This document shows positions 50,573-59,864 of a DNA stretch of 64,000 nucleotides, piece after piece. The stretch is from NCBI GenBank assembly GCA_001898225.1, contig MKTJ01000044.1:268367-332366 (forward strand), read 5' to 3'. The notes under the pieces were generated by a model. It worked only from the letters and a program-made list of their open reading frames with translations. It ran no database searches and was not told the DNA's origin. The number at the start of each line of letters is the position of its first letter. The first letter of the stretch is position 1. Both the position numbers and the translations under genes were made by a program. The DNA is from Chloroflexi bacterium 54-19. Lineage in GTDB: Bacteria > Chloroflexota > Chloroflexia > Chloroheliales > Chloroheliaceae.

Positions 50573-52456
50573 CTACCGGGGACGCAGGTGGGTCATCACG
50601 ATTAGTTGTTCGGGGGCACCCTGTCCGGACATCCAACCATGAGCGTAGAGGTTATCCTTGGTCGGGAACCCGGTAAACCGGGCCGAGTTGTACTCGTACC
50701 AACCTGGTTGCGGCCAGAGGGGCAGGGCCGGGACTTCCTCGGCGTGAAGTTGTTGGAGTTGCTCCACGATTTGTTTTTGCTGGGCCGCGTCGGTGGTGGA
50801 GGCAAACTGAGTGAGCAAATCTTCCCCTTTGGTGCTGACATAGCGAGCGTAGTTTTGGCTGGCAGTCTTGCCGATTTCCGCCGAGGTCGATTTGGACATC
50901 ACGCCGCGGTAATAGTTAAAGGGAGTGGACCCCTGGGCGCTAAAGGCTATCGCCATATCGAAGTCGCCTTTTTGCACGTGATCGAGGTAGCTGGCAAAGT
51001 CGTAAGGTTGGAGAGTGACATCAATCCCAACCGCTTTGAAGTTCTGGACCATAATCTGGGTCGCGGAGGTCCAGTCGGCAAAGTTGCTGACGCCGGTCAA
51101 CTTGAAACTCATTTTGGAACCGTCGGGCATGGTCCGCATACCATCCGAACCCTTTTTGTAACCCGCGCTGTCGAGCATCTGACCAGCCTGGTTTAGATCA
51201 AAATTGGTCCAGGTGCCGAGTTTGGTGGGGTCGCTAACCTTGTACTGGGGGAAGGCATCGTTCAGGCCGGTAACGTCCGCCGGGTGCGCGTAATTTTGCT
51301 CGGCTACCGAAACAATCTGCTGGCGGTTGAGAGCCAGGCTGAGGGCCTTGCGAACATTGACATCATCAAACGGCTTTTTAGTCGTGTTCAGGTCGAGCAA
51401 AACCATCTGGGCAATACCGGGGAAGTAATAGCCCCGGTGGGCGGAGTCTTTGGCGACAAAGGTCTGGTCAATGTTGGTCACGAAGGAGTGGGCCCACTCA
51501 ATCTGGGCATTGACCAACCCTAACTGAATAGCCTGGGGAGTCGGGAAGGCCGGGTAGCGCAACCCGTTAATTTTAATCAGGTCGCTCTGCCAGTAGTTAG
51601 GGTTTTTATCGACCTGGTAAACCTGGTTTTCAAAAACCGTGACCTGGGTGAAGGGGCCGGTGCCGACCGGGTTGTCATTGGTGTATTTAACCGGGTCGGA
51701 GACATTTTTCCAGGTATGTTCTGGCACAATCATCTGGGCAATAATATCGTAAAGGCCGGGGGAGTAAACCCGCGAGAAGTTAAAGACTACCGTCTTAGCG
51801 TCCGGGGCGGTAACTTCACTGATATAACCGCTGGTTTTGTTCATCGCCAGCAGGCCCGGTCCCTGCAATCCAGGGGTTTTCTGGAATAACTGGAAGGTAT
51901 AAACCACATCCGCCGAGGTAAAAGGTTGCCCATCCGACCATTTTACACCGTCGCGAAGGGTGAAGGTGAGGCTCTTATTATCGGTACCCCAGCTATACTT
52001 GGTGGCAAGCCAGGGGACTATCTCCGTTTTAAGGGTGTTGTAAATCATCAGCGGTTCATGCAAACCGTTAAAGGTCGGGTAACGGGGAGTAGCCGTGAAG
52101 GGGTTAAAGTTCCGCAGCCAGGTAGCGGCAGCACTTCCACCGTGAACCAGCATAACGTTGGTAGTTGCAGCCCCGCCGGACGTGGTTGCGGCAGCAGCCG
52201 TGGTTGCTCCAGCGGCGGTGGTTGCCCCGGCAGCAGCCGTAGTGGCCCCGGCTCCCGCTGCAGTTGTCGCTCCGGCGGGAGTAGTTCCGGCGGCGGCAGG
52301 GGCTGTAGTGGCGGTTGCGTCACCGCAAGCCGCCAGGATACCCGACGAAAAGGCCGCCCCGGCAATAACCAGGGCCGATTGCTTTATAAATTTTCGGCGT
52401 GAAGGGGTTAGGGATACCGTGTAGGGTTTAGGATTATTCTCCCGGTCAAATTCCAT
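50573..52456 (-). CDS. ABC transporter substrate-binding lipoprotein (SBP family 5), Tat-type signal
   Basis: A 627-residue DppA/OppA-class binding protein. ATG 52456 follows GAGGAGGAG; the frame is open further upstream but lacks a start site of that quality. The signal has S-R-R-K-F-I-K (19-25), a hydrophobic core and lipobox L-A-A-C (C44), and an Ala/Thr-rich linker (about 48-90) follows. The mature part contains F-T-L-R-D-G-V-K-W-S-D-G-Q-P-F, the family signature. It heads the sulfatase unit, and its promoter region carries twin perfect palindromes with a leader of about 240 nt. The ligand is inferred to be a sulfated oligosaccharide. Confidence 0.94.
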   Translation of the reverse strand: MEFDRENNPKPYTVSLTPSRRKFIKQSALVIAGAAFSSGILAACGDATATTAPAAAGTTPAGATTAAGAGATTAAAGATTAAGATTAAAATTSGGAATTNVMLVHGGSAAATWLRNFNPFTATPRYPTFNGLHEPLMIYNTLKTEIVPWLATKYSWGTDNKSLTFTLRDGVKWSDGQPFTSADVVYTFQLFQKTPGLQGPGLLAMNKTSGYISEVTAPDAKTVVFNFSRVYSPGLYDIIAQMIVPEHTWKNVSDPVKYTNDNPVGTGPFTQVTVFENQVYQVDKNPNYWQSDLIKINGLRYPAFPTPQAIQLGLVNAQIEWAHSFVTNIDQTFVAKDSAHRGYYFPGIAQMVLLDLNTTKKPFDDVNVRKALSLALNRQQIVSVAEQNYAHPADVTGLNDAFPQYKVSDPTKLGTWTNFDLNQAGQMLDSAGYKKGSDGMRTMPDGSKMSFKLTGVSNFADWTSATQIMVQNFKAVGIDVTLQPYDFASYLDHVQKGDFDMAIAFSAQGSTPFNYYRGVMSKSTSAEIGKTASQNYARYVSTKGEDLLTQFASTTDAAQQKQIVEQLQQLHAEEVPALPLWPQPGWYEYNSARFTGFPTKDNLYAHGWMSGQGAPEQLIVMTHLRPR

Positions 52457-52684
52457 TTTTCTCCTCCTCGAGTTGGAAATAACAAATTTACCTGGCCGGT
52501 ACGGTCGGGTGCGGGCAACCACCCATTGCAAATTCCTGACCGGCAAGGGTTTCGTTAACAGAAATGACTTAGTTCGTTAATATGTAAAAAGCAGAGTAAA
52601 TACGGTTCGGAAAAACCTTCCGAAAGGGACAACCATTTTCGCTTGTTTAGAAAAAGCTGGGAAAGACAAACTGTTTGTTTGGCG

Positions 52685-52736
52685 ATTGACACGTGTCAAT
52701 GAAGTTATAATAGCAAAGGTATTGACACGTGTCAAT
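52685..52736 (-). promoter_or_regulatory. promoter overlapped by two identical 16-bp operators
   Basis: ATTGACACGTGTCAAT occurs twice, at 52685-52700 and 52721-52736, both perfect palindromes 36 bp apart centre to centre. On the reverse strand the upstream copy supplies TTGACA (52735-52730). After 17 bp comes TATTAT (52712-52707), a near-consensus promoter, and the downstream copy covers the expected start site. The palindrome has a central CG as in LacI-family sites. Repression by the LacI protein at 40440-41465 is the simplest hypothesis. Confidence 0.85.
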
Positions 52737-52910
52737 AGAATTGTTTATTAAAAATTGTTTAGATATTCCAGGTCTATTTTTGTGGTTCATGGGAGGTGAA
52801 AAATAATAAAAGCCGGCATAAGTTTAATAATAGAAGGATTAGAGGAGTCTCAATAAAAATGGGCGGTGAAGAAAAATTTGTGGCAAAACTAAACCTCTCA
52901 CCTGCGGTAG

Positions 52911-53048
52911 AACAGGCAAGAAGCTAAAACAGAAATTTCCGAGTATATAAAAATGTTCTACAACCGGCAGCGACTACATTCATTGTCAGGCTACTGCTCG
53001 CCGGAAAATTTCGAGAAGCGGTCAGGGACAGATTTACTCGTGTTGTAA
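52911..53048 (+). pseudogene. IS3-family transposase C-terminal fragment
   Basis: The forward frame reads Q-E-A-K-T-E-I-S-E-Y-I-K-M-F-Y-N-R-Q-R-L, then H-S-L-S-G-Y-C-S-P-E-N-F-E-K. This is the C-terminal signature of IS3 OrfB transposases, ending at TAA 53046-53048. An in-frame TAG lies directly upstream, and no catalytic domain or inverted repeats remain. It is closely similar to the relic at 10677-10775, on the same strand. Confidence 0.75.
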
Positions 53049-53261
53049 GGCTCCGCATAACTGGTGCAAGCTCATTCATAATTGTATTCTTTATACGGTG
53101 GCAAAGAATTAGGATTTAGCCGGTCGGTTTTCCAGTGCGTTTGAGCAATTTATGATAAATTCCAGTTCCAAACCGGAATATTTAGCAGCATAATTCAACT
53201 GGGAAATCTTTTCTCACTCTTTCTTAATTCGGGTTACTGGCCCCAGTGCTGACAAAACCAT

Positions 53262-53323
53262 AAAGAAACCTCCTGAGGTAAAAGTTGGTCTGGCGAACCA
53301 GTTTTACCCAGGAGGTTTCTTTA
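53262..53323 (-). terminator. long hairpin downstream of the beta-helix gene
   Basis: AAAGAAACCTCCTG (53262-53275) and CAGGAGGTTTCTTT (53310-53323) form a perfect 14-bp stem with further inner pairing (AGGTAAAA with TTTTACC). It is 13 bp beyond the stop codon. The T-run is weak, so it may be a terminator or a small palindromic repeat. Confidence 0.65.
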
Positions 53324-53336
53324 CATCTATTCTTTA

Positions 53337-55076
53337 TTAAAACAACTTCTGGAAAATCGAAACGTAAGCTATGTTCGAGGTGCTTTGAGCGTAGGAATTA
53401 TCACCGTAGTATTGGGCCACCAGGTTGTGACTTCCGGCTGTTCGTCCTGCCGTAGAGTAAGTGGCTGCGGCCACCCCGTTGCTGTCAACTGTTCCGACCG
53501 CCAGGATAGTTGCCCCTTCTTTGAAGACTACATAGCCGGTAAGAGGGTTGATCTGGCCTTGCGGTTTAACTACCACCGCTCTCATCGGGAGGTCTTTACC
53601 CTGCATCACACTAATGCTCGAAAGAGTTAAGGTGGTAGAAGTCGCCACGTTACCGGCGCTTGCAGCCGGACCACCAAAGCTATCATAAGCGCCCATATCG
53701 CAGTAAGTGGCCGGGCGAGCCAGGCCGCGCTGATCTTTACCGCCGACCAGGGCGCTCTGGCAGACCGTTACATTGCCGGCCCCTGCCGCCGGGCTGGTAG
53801 GTTGAAGGGCGATAGTCTGGTTGTAGCCGCCGTTAAACTTCAAACCGGCCGTATTGAACTGCGGGTCGGTATTAGGTTTGCTGTGATTGTTCGGCTGCAA
53901 GCCGCAGTTATTGGTGGTTTCCAGGTTGTAACCGCCATCGGTAATCGGTCCCATACAGTTCTCACCGGCCCCACTGTTAGCCATAATGGTATTGACGAGC
54001 GTAACAACGGTGGTAACGCCTTGCGTTTGAAAGTTGCGAATGCCACCACCAAGGTACTGGGCCGTGTTACCGGCCAGGGTGCTGTTGGTTATGGTCGTAA
54101 AGCCATTGTTGCTGATAGCGCCCCCGGAGATTGCCGCCGAGTTGCCGTAAAAGGTCGAGTTAACCACGTCCAGGGTCGTATCAGCGCCAATCGCGCCGCC
54201 GGAATAGGTGGTGGCGCTATTGCCGGAGAAAGTCGAACTGTTAACAGTCAGACCACTTATACTCGCGATTGCCCCGGAATTCTGGGAACTGTTTCCGGTA
54301 AAAGTCGAATACTCAACTGTCGCGGGCGAATAGCTAGCAATTGCGCCGCCAAATGTCGATGAGGAATTGTTAGTGAAGTTGCTGTAGGTAATTTTTAAGC
54401 TGCCGCCTGCCCCGTTGTAAATCGCGCCTCCTGCAACGTAAGTACTGTTGCTGTTAAAGGTAGCATTGTTTAAGTTGAGGGTGCCTCCCTCATTGTAAAT
54501 TGCGCCGCCCTGGGCCGCACTACGATTGTTCAGGAAGATAGCATTGTTGACACTGACGGTAGCGCCCTGGTTGTAAATAGCCCCACCGTACCCGGCAGTA
54601 TCATTGAAAAAATTTACGCCGGAGATACTGGCGTTACCGCCCCGCTGGACGTAGATAGCTGCCCCGCTGGCGGTCGAATAGGCGTTTGCCAGGCTTAGAT
54701 TCTTGAAACTGGCGGTTGAATTATTGCCCCAGACAAAAAAGAGGGCCGTGTTGTTGCCGCCGCTGATTATGACCTGCTGGCCGTTACCGTCCAGGGTTAA
54801 ATTCTTGTTAATCTCAATGTACCTGGCGCTGCCGCCGGTCAGGGTGATCGTGCCGCTACAGCCAAACAAAATGGTGTCGCCATTGGCCGCCTTTGAAACC
54901 GCCTGGCGCAACCCGGCCTCGGTGCAACTAAGCAAGGTGGTTGTGGTGGCGGCGAAGGTCGGGGCTGGAACAAAGCTCACCAGCATAGCCAGCATCAGGC
55001 TTAAGGCCACAACTATATTTCTAATTTTCCTTTGAGAGAGATTGAAAAACCTGGAGTAATTAACAGATAGAGTCAC
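53337..55076 (-). CDS. secreted parallel beta-helix protein with PMP-like GGAI repeats and Ig-like C-terminal domain
   Basis: A 579-residue exported protein with a signal peptide (about 20-42, ending A-F-A) and then a right-handed beta-helix. At least seven turns carry G-G-A-I or close variants (G-G-A-I-Y-N, G-G-A-I-A-S, G-G-A-I-G, G-G-A-I-S-N), with Asn/Ser-rich F-x-x-N stacks, as in polymorphic-outer-membrane-protein and choice-of-anchor repeats. Cysteines C-M and N-C-G-L near the middle could form a disulfide. The last ~95 residues resemble a bacterial Ig-like (Big_3-type) domain. There is no LPxTG or clear anchor. A cell-surface or secreted role (adhesion or polysaccharide binding) is likely but unproven. 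Confidence 0.85.
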   Translation of the reverse strand: MTLSVNYSRFFNLSQRKIRNIVVALSLMLAMLVSFVPAPTFAATTTTLLSCTEAGLRQAVSKAANGDTILFGCSGTITLTGGSARYIEINKNLTLDGNGQQVIISGGNNTALFFVWGNNSTASFKNLSLANAYSTASGAAIYVQRGGNASISGVNFFNDTAGYGGAIYNQGATVSVNNAIFLNNRSAAQGGAIYNEGGTLNLNNATFNSNSTYVAGGAIYNGAGGSLKITYSNFTNNSSSTFGGAIASYSPATVEYSTFTGNSSQNSGAIASISGLTVNSSTFSGNSATTYSGGAIGADTTLDVVNSTFYGNSAAISGGAISNNGFTTITNSTLAGNTAQYLGGGIRNFQTQGVTTVVTLVNTIMANSGAGENCMGPITDGGYNLETTNNCGLQPNNHSKPNTDPQFNTAGLKFNGGYNQTIALQPTSPAAGAGNVTVCQSALVGGKDQRGLARPATYCDMGAYDSFGGPAASAGNVATSTTLTLSSISVMQGKDLPMRAVVVKPQGQINPLTGYVVFKEGATILAVGTVDSNGVAAATYSTAGRTAGSHNLVAQYYGDNSYAQSTSNIAYVSIFQKLF

Positions 55077-55458
55077 TTTTTGCTTCCTTTCAGGTTATAT
55101 ATGTGCTTCATCTAGAACGCTATCGTTAGTCAGATAGAGTGGCCTTTAGAGTACCTCTTATCTTTCCCGTTTCAGGCTGGACTGTACAGTCGGGACTGTT
55201 CAGTCGGGACTGTTTCGGTGATGGCATAACTATAGCGCAGCCTGGCTGGCCCAACATCGCTAGGGTTAGGTATTCTAAACTGGCAAATTTGTGGGTTTTA
55301 TTAGTAATGAATATGAAATAATTACGAAATTGCGCCTGTAATCCTCACAGGATTGCTCTTGAACTCAATTTATGGCATTATTGGCGCATAATCATTGGCT
55401 AGTTAGAATAATCCCGGAGCGGTGCAGGTTTTAATAAATTCAGATTGTAGTCCTTAAA
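55077..55458. other. divergent intergenic region
   Basis: A 382-bp spacer between the reverse-strand beta-helix gene and the forward STAND regulator. Apart from the palindromic triplet at 55179-55216 I see no feature; the promoters of both genes must lie here. Confidence 0.5.
55179..55216. repeat. 2.7 tandem copies of a 14-bp palindromic unit
   Basis: The units GGACTGTACAGTCG, GGACTGTTCAGTCG and a partial third copy GGACTGTTTC lie head to tail. The core GACTGTACAGTC is a perfect palindrome. Spacing of 14 bp and position in a divergent promoter region suggest an operator array rather than random repetition. Confidence 0.6.
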
Positions 55459-58400
55459 ATGTCCCAGCAACCTATAAATATCGCCTCTAAAAGTAAAAAA
55501 ACTTCCCCAGGTAAGTTATTACATTATTATCGGACCCAGACCGGCCTGACCCAGAGCCAGTTAGCCCAGGCCATCGGCCTCAAGGGTCTGCGAATGATTC
55601 AATACTGGGAGGCTGACAGCAATATTCCTAAGGCTGAAAACCTTAAAAAGCTGATTGAAGTCTTCAACCGGCAGGGGGTCTTTAATGAAGGCCAGGAACG
55701 TGAGGAAATCGCCCGGCTGTGGACAACCGTCCAGGAGAGTTACGACACTCAATCTGCCACCGCTACCGATGCCTATCCGAGCCTGAATAAACCCTGGTTG
55801 GAAAAATTGTTGGTCTCTAACCTGCTAGCATCCCACCAACCGGCTGACGAAATTACCAGGACTGAGAAATTAGCAGCCGAAGAAGTGCCGAGCAATTTAC
55901 CATTAACGCCCAACCGCTTTATCGGTCGTAAAGAAGAACTGGAAAAATTAAGTAAGCTGCTACTTCAGGGCCAGACCCGGCTTTTGAGCTTAATCGGGCC
56001 GGGCGGGATGGGTAAAACCCGTCTTTCCCTTGAGGTCGCCCGGCAGTTGCAGGAGTCTGCGGCCCAGCGTTACCCGGATGGCATCTGGCTGGTGGAGCTA
56101 GCCTCGATTGCGGACCCCCAACTGCTGCCGCAGACCGTGGCTTCAGTACTCTGGCCTCAACAACAGGTTGAAGGCGATTTAAAGGCAGGGTTAATCAATC
56201 ATCTGCTGGCTAAACAAATGCTGGTGGTGCTTGACAACTGTGAACACCTGGTCGAAGCCTGCGCCGAACTGGTGGAGCAACTGGTGGGTAGCTGTCCACA
56301 TTTGCAAGTCCTGGCAACCAGCCGGGAGCGTTTGAACCTTGCCAGCGAAACGGTCTGGCCGCTGGGGGGCCTCTCGCTACCTTTAATGAATGATGCCGCC
56401 CAACCGCCAGCCCTGGAAACTTCCGAAGCGGTCCAGTTATTCGTGGCAAGAGCCCAGGCGGTCCAGCCGGAATTTAGCCTTAGCCCAGAAAATAACCTCA
56501 GCATAATCCAGCTTTGCCGCCAGCTTGATGGTTTGCCGCTGGCCCTGGAACTGGCGGCGGCCCGCGTCAAGGGCCTGGGCCTGGCCCAGCTCGTAACCAG
56601 GCTGAATAACAGTCTTCAACTCCTGGGTGGGGGTAGCCGGTCCAGTGCCCCCCGCCACCAGACCGTGCGGGCCTTGATTGATTGGAGTTATGACCTGCTG
56701 CTGCCGGAGGAAAAGATGCTTTTACGCCGTTTAACCGTATTCCGGGGGAGCTTTAGCCTGGAAGCGGCGGAAGCGGTTGTTACCGGCGAGAAGCGGCAGG
56801 ACCGGCTCGAACCGGATACGGTTTTAGACCTGTTGCTTCAACTGGTGAACAAATCCCTGGTAATAGCCGAACCCACCGAGCATTACCAGGAAATCCGCTA
56901 CCGGCTGCTGGAGATGGTCCGGCAATACGGTCAGGAAAAGTTAGCCGGGCAGGAAAACCTCGATCACTTTAAATGGGTCCACTACCGCTATTTCCTTGCG
57001 CTGGCAGCCAGGGCCGAGCCGGAATTCAGAGGAACTAACCAGGCGGAGTGGTTAGCCCGACTCCAACGCGACCACGATAACTTGCGGGCCGCCCTGGCCT
57101 GGACCATGGAAGAAAAAACCGGGCTGGAACCTGGGACCGCTATCTCCGGCAAGTCGGCGGCGGAACTGGCCTTGCCGCTCTGCGGTTTTCTATGGCGTTT
57201 CTGGTTTGTGCGGGGCTATTTTAGCGAAGGTCGGCGCTGGTCTGAAATGGCCCTGGGCCTGCCGGTCTTGAGCGACACCGAAAATGAGGAAGTGCAAGCT
57301 GACCGCGCCAAAGTGCTGCGCGGGGCCGGAATCCTGGCGAATTCCCAAAACGATTACGAGCAGGCTCTATCCTACCTGGAAAGCAGCCAGGCTTTATACA
57401 GGAAACTAAATTATAAAAATCATGCCGCCCATGTGCTGAACGACCTGGGCGGTATCAGCTACGCCAGAAGCGAATACGAGCGTTGCAACCAGCTCTGGGG
57501 CGAAAGCTACAAATTGATGCGCGAAATCAACGATTTATATGGGATGGCTAATCCGCTTAACAACCTGGGCGTAGTGGCGATGCACCAGGGAGATTACGCC
57601 AGAGCCATGACTTTGTATGAGGAGAGCGCCGTTATCTACCGCAAACTTGGCGAAGAAATAGGTCTGGCCCATAATCTGCTCAACCAGGGCGAAGTAGCAC
57701 GGGCGCTGGGACGTCCGGCGCAGGCCCTGGAGTTGACCCAGGAAAGCCTGTCCTTGTTTCGTAAACTTGGCAATAAACAGGGTATTGCCAATACCCTGAA
57801 TAATCTCGCCGAGATAGCCCTGGACCTGAGAGACCCGGCAAAGTCCAAAAGTTGGGCTGAAGAAAGCCTTAACATTGCCCAGGAACTTGGCGACAGCTAT
57901 TTACGCAGTTATGGTTTGCACAACCTGGCCGAAATAGCCCGCCTGGAAGGGGAGAATGTTAAAGCCTTTGACCTCTATAAGGCTAGTTTAGAGTTGCGGC
58001 GTGAGATTGGCGATAAAAAAGGGATAGCCGAAAGTTTGCTAGGTATGGCCGAACTCGCCGGGACCCAGGGCGAGTGGGAAAGATGCGCCAGGCTCATTGG
58101 CGCTCAAGAAGTAATGCGCGAAAAATTAGGGCTACCGCTCACCCAGGCTGTGCAAACCGAACTTGACAAGTTGCTCAACAGTGCTTTTAAGCACCTGGGA
58201 GCAAATTCTTATAAGCAGGCCAGGCAAGTCGGCAGGAGCTTTTCGCCGGAAGAAGCGGTCAGTTATGCCTTAAATCCACAGGCGTTTGTAACTCTTGCGG
58301 TTGATTTACAGACCAGCTCTGCCACTACCGGGTTGGAGCGGACAGCTAACCTGATGGAAAAAACCGGCCTTACCGAGCGCGAGCTAGAAGTCCTGGCTTT

Positions 58401-58554
58401 ACTGGCCCAGGGTTTGACCAACAGCCAGATTGCTGAAAAGCTAATAATCAGCCCGCACACAGTTAACCGCCACATAACCAATATTTATAGTAAGTCAGGT
58501 TTAACTACCAGGGCGGAAGCAGTACGTTACTTCCTGACCTTACAAGAACAGTAG
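55459..58554 (+). CDS. STAND-type regulator: XRE HTH, NB-ARC ATPase, TPR, LuxR HTH
   Basis: A 1031-residue multidomain regulator. The XRE-type helix-turn-helix is at about 18-75 (T-G-L-T-Q-S-Q-L-A-Q-A-I-G). The NB-ARC-like ATPase is from about 155, with P-loop G-P-G-G-M-G-K-T near 180-187 and L-V-V-L-D-N-C-E as Walker B. An array of TPRs (about 590-860) has repeated N-N-L-G/A and A-L-x-x-x-x-x-S-L patterns. A LuxR helix-turn-helix is at about 970-1030 (L-T-E-R-E-L-E-V-L-A-L-L-A). It has DNA-binding domains at both ends. The target is unknown; the adjacent beta-helix gene across the repeat-bearing spacer is the best candidate. Confidence 0.94.
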   Translation: MSQQPINIASKSKKTSPGKLLHYYRTQTGLTQSQLAQAIGLKGLRMIQYWEADSNIPKAENLKKLIEVFNRQGVFNEGQEREEIARLWTTVQESYDTQSATATDAYPSLNKPWLEKLLVSNLLASHQPADEITRTEKLAAEEVPSNLPLTPNRFIGRKEELEKLSKLLLQGQTRLLSLIGPGGMGKTRLSLEVARQLQESAAQRYPDGIWLVELASIADPQLLPQTVASVLWPQQQVEGDLKAGLINHLLAKQMLVVLDNCEHLVEACAELVEQLVGSCPHLQVLATSRERLNLASETVWPLGGLSLPLMNDAAQPPALETSEAVQLFVARAQAVQPEFSLSPENNLSIIQLCRQLDGLPLALELAAARVKGLGLAQLVTRLNNSLQLLGGGSRSSAPRHQTVRALIDWSYDLLLPEEKMLLRRLTVFRGSFSLEAAEAVVTGEKRQDRLEPDTVLDLLLQLVNKSLVIAEPTEHYQEIRYRLLEMVRQYGQEKLAGQENLDHFKWVHYRYFLALAARAEPEFRGTNQAEWLARLQRDHDNLRAALAWTMEEKTGLEPGTAISGKSAAELALPLCGFLWRFWFVRGYFSEGRRWSEMALGLPVLSDTENEEVQADRAKVLRGAGILANSQNDYEQALSYLESSQALYRKLNYKNHAAHVLNDLGGISYARSEYERCNQLWGESYKLMREINDLYGMANPLNNLGVVAMHQGDYARAMTLYEESAVIYRKLGEEIGLAHNLLNQGEVARALGRPAQALELTQESLSLFRKLGNKQGIANTLNNLAEIALDLRDPAKSKSWAEESLNIAQELGDSYLRSYGLHNLAEIARLEGENVKAFDLYKASLELRREIGDKKGIAESLLGMAELAGTQGEWERCARLIGAQEVMREKLGLPLTQAVQTELDKLLNSAFKHLGANSYKQARQVGRSFSPEEAVSYALNPQAFVTLAVDLQTSSATTGLERTANLMEKTGLTERELEVLALLAQGLTNSQIAEKLIISPHTVNRHITNIYSKSGLTTRAEAVRYFLTLQEQ

Positions 58555-58837
58555 CAACCCAGTTATGATACACTTTGTTTATCTTCTATCTATATTGGAC
58601 TGTTAAAAGACTACCACTAAAACCATTGAAGGCTCTTATGGAACCAGGTCGGCCTCTAAATTGTTAGTCAGGAAAAGTGTACTAGATGAAACTTGTTGGG
58701 CAAATCGGCGGTCTGGTTTGACGGGTGCATACCAGGCCAAAGAATGTAAAAAGTAGCATTCCAACACCACCTATTAAAAAGCTGATGGCGAGGGTACAAA
58801 AAACAAAACCAGGCACAAACCAGGAATCAATGTGTTG

Positions 58838-59230
58838 TTATTCAGAAGGTGTTGGCTGTTGGGGCACTTCAAATTCGACGATAGCACTGTCTATTATTCT
58901 GTGAGTCGGGTCAGCCAGTTCTACAAGCACCTTGTGCGGTCCCGGAACAAGCGAGGTAATAATGATCGGTTCGCCGCTGGCATCCACCCAATGCCAGGCC
59001 GCATCATCTACCGTAATGTGCAGGTGTCCTATACGGGGAGAAACTTCCAACGCGGCTTTACCAAAGACCGGTACAATCCGTAGATTTTCCGTCCGGTATC
59101 GGATAACCACAATCCGGCCCAGGGCCAGTAATTCTGGGAGCGGAGCATCCACAAAGATGCGGGCGGGTGGTTGCGAGGCTAATTGAAAAACCGGGGCAGG
59201 CTCAAAATCCCTGGTAGTGTTTGTAGTCAT
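58838..59230 (-). CDS. small hypothetical beta-domain protein (DUF6130-like)
   Basis: A 130-residue soluble protein. The central part has G-H-L-H-I-T-V-D-D-A-A-W-H-W-V and L-V-P-G-P-H-K-V-L-V-E-L-A-D-P-T-H, a pattern I associate with a family of short immunoglobulin-like beta proteins (DUF6130 or DUF4399-like). No signal peptide is visible from this start. It stands alone between unrelated genes. Coding is convincing from composition and the repeated beta pattern; the family name is tentative. Confidence 0.7.
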   Translation of the reverse strand: MTTNTTRDFEPAPVFQLASQPPARIFVDAPLPELLALGRIVVIRYRTENLRIVPVFGKAALEVSPRIGHLHITVDDAAWHWVDASGEPIIITSLVPGPHKVLVELADPTHRIIDSAIVEFEVPQQPTPSE

Positions 59231-59864
59231 TGAACTGTCTCCTTTTTGAATTTAGCACAAACTGAAACTTTTGGGTCCGCATACACCTGATGCAACCAGT
59301 TAGCACAACTTTCGGTAGATTTGTTCTCTTTACCGGAGTTTTATATCTATCACCTCGACCAATTAGTTTTTGGCTCAGACATTGGTCTTATTAGAAGTAT
59401 AGCCAGTGGATTTGTGAAAGTCAGCGGACATCAGCTAACAAGTCACCTGCCATCACCTTACCTTTCACATCGAAGAAACGGTTGGGGCAATTGGCGTAAA
59501 TATCACAAACAAAGTTAGAAACGTAACCGCTGAATCTTTTCGAAAAAATAAACGAATAATTTCCCCAGATACTAAACTGGTCGTATAAAACCTGGATACA
59601 GCAGGTAACCAATAACCTACCTTGAAATAGGGGGGAAAGTTGGGTTTTAGCATCTTCAAGTTTGTTTTGTCGTTCACCAACCTCCGTGCAGGAGAAATTT
59701 AATTTTTCCCATTAAGATCCCACAATGGTGCAAGGTCATGTTAACTAATATGCTACCTTCTGCAGGGTGACTCTTTGCCATAAGCCTTCTATAGTTTTAA
59801 TAGCAAACGCTGCAACCTCAACTGCAACCTTTTAATTAGCCACCGCATCGATAACCAAAACCTT
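59231..59864. other. intergenic region, nothing firmly identified
   Basis: About 630 bp of AT-rich sequence between the divergent small beta protein gene and the hydrolase. Short overlapping frames on both strands lack ribosome-binding sites. Confidence 0.4.

Noticed and set aside
55179..55216. Possible CRISPR array
   Set aside because: The 14-bp units are directly adjacent with no spacers and there are no cas genes; an operator array is more likely. The AGGATA run at 15875-15915 is also too short and irregular.
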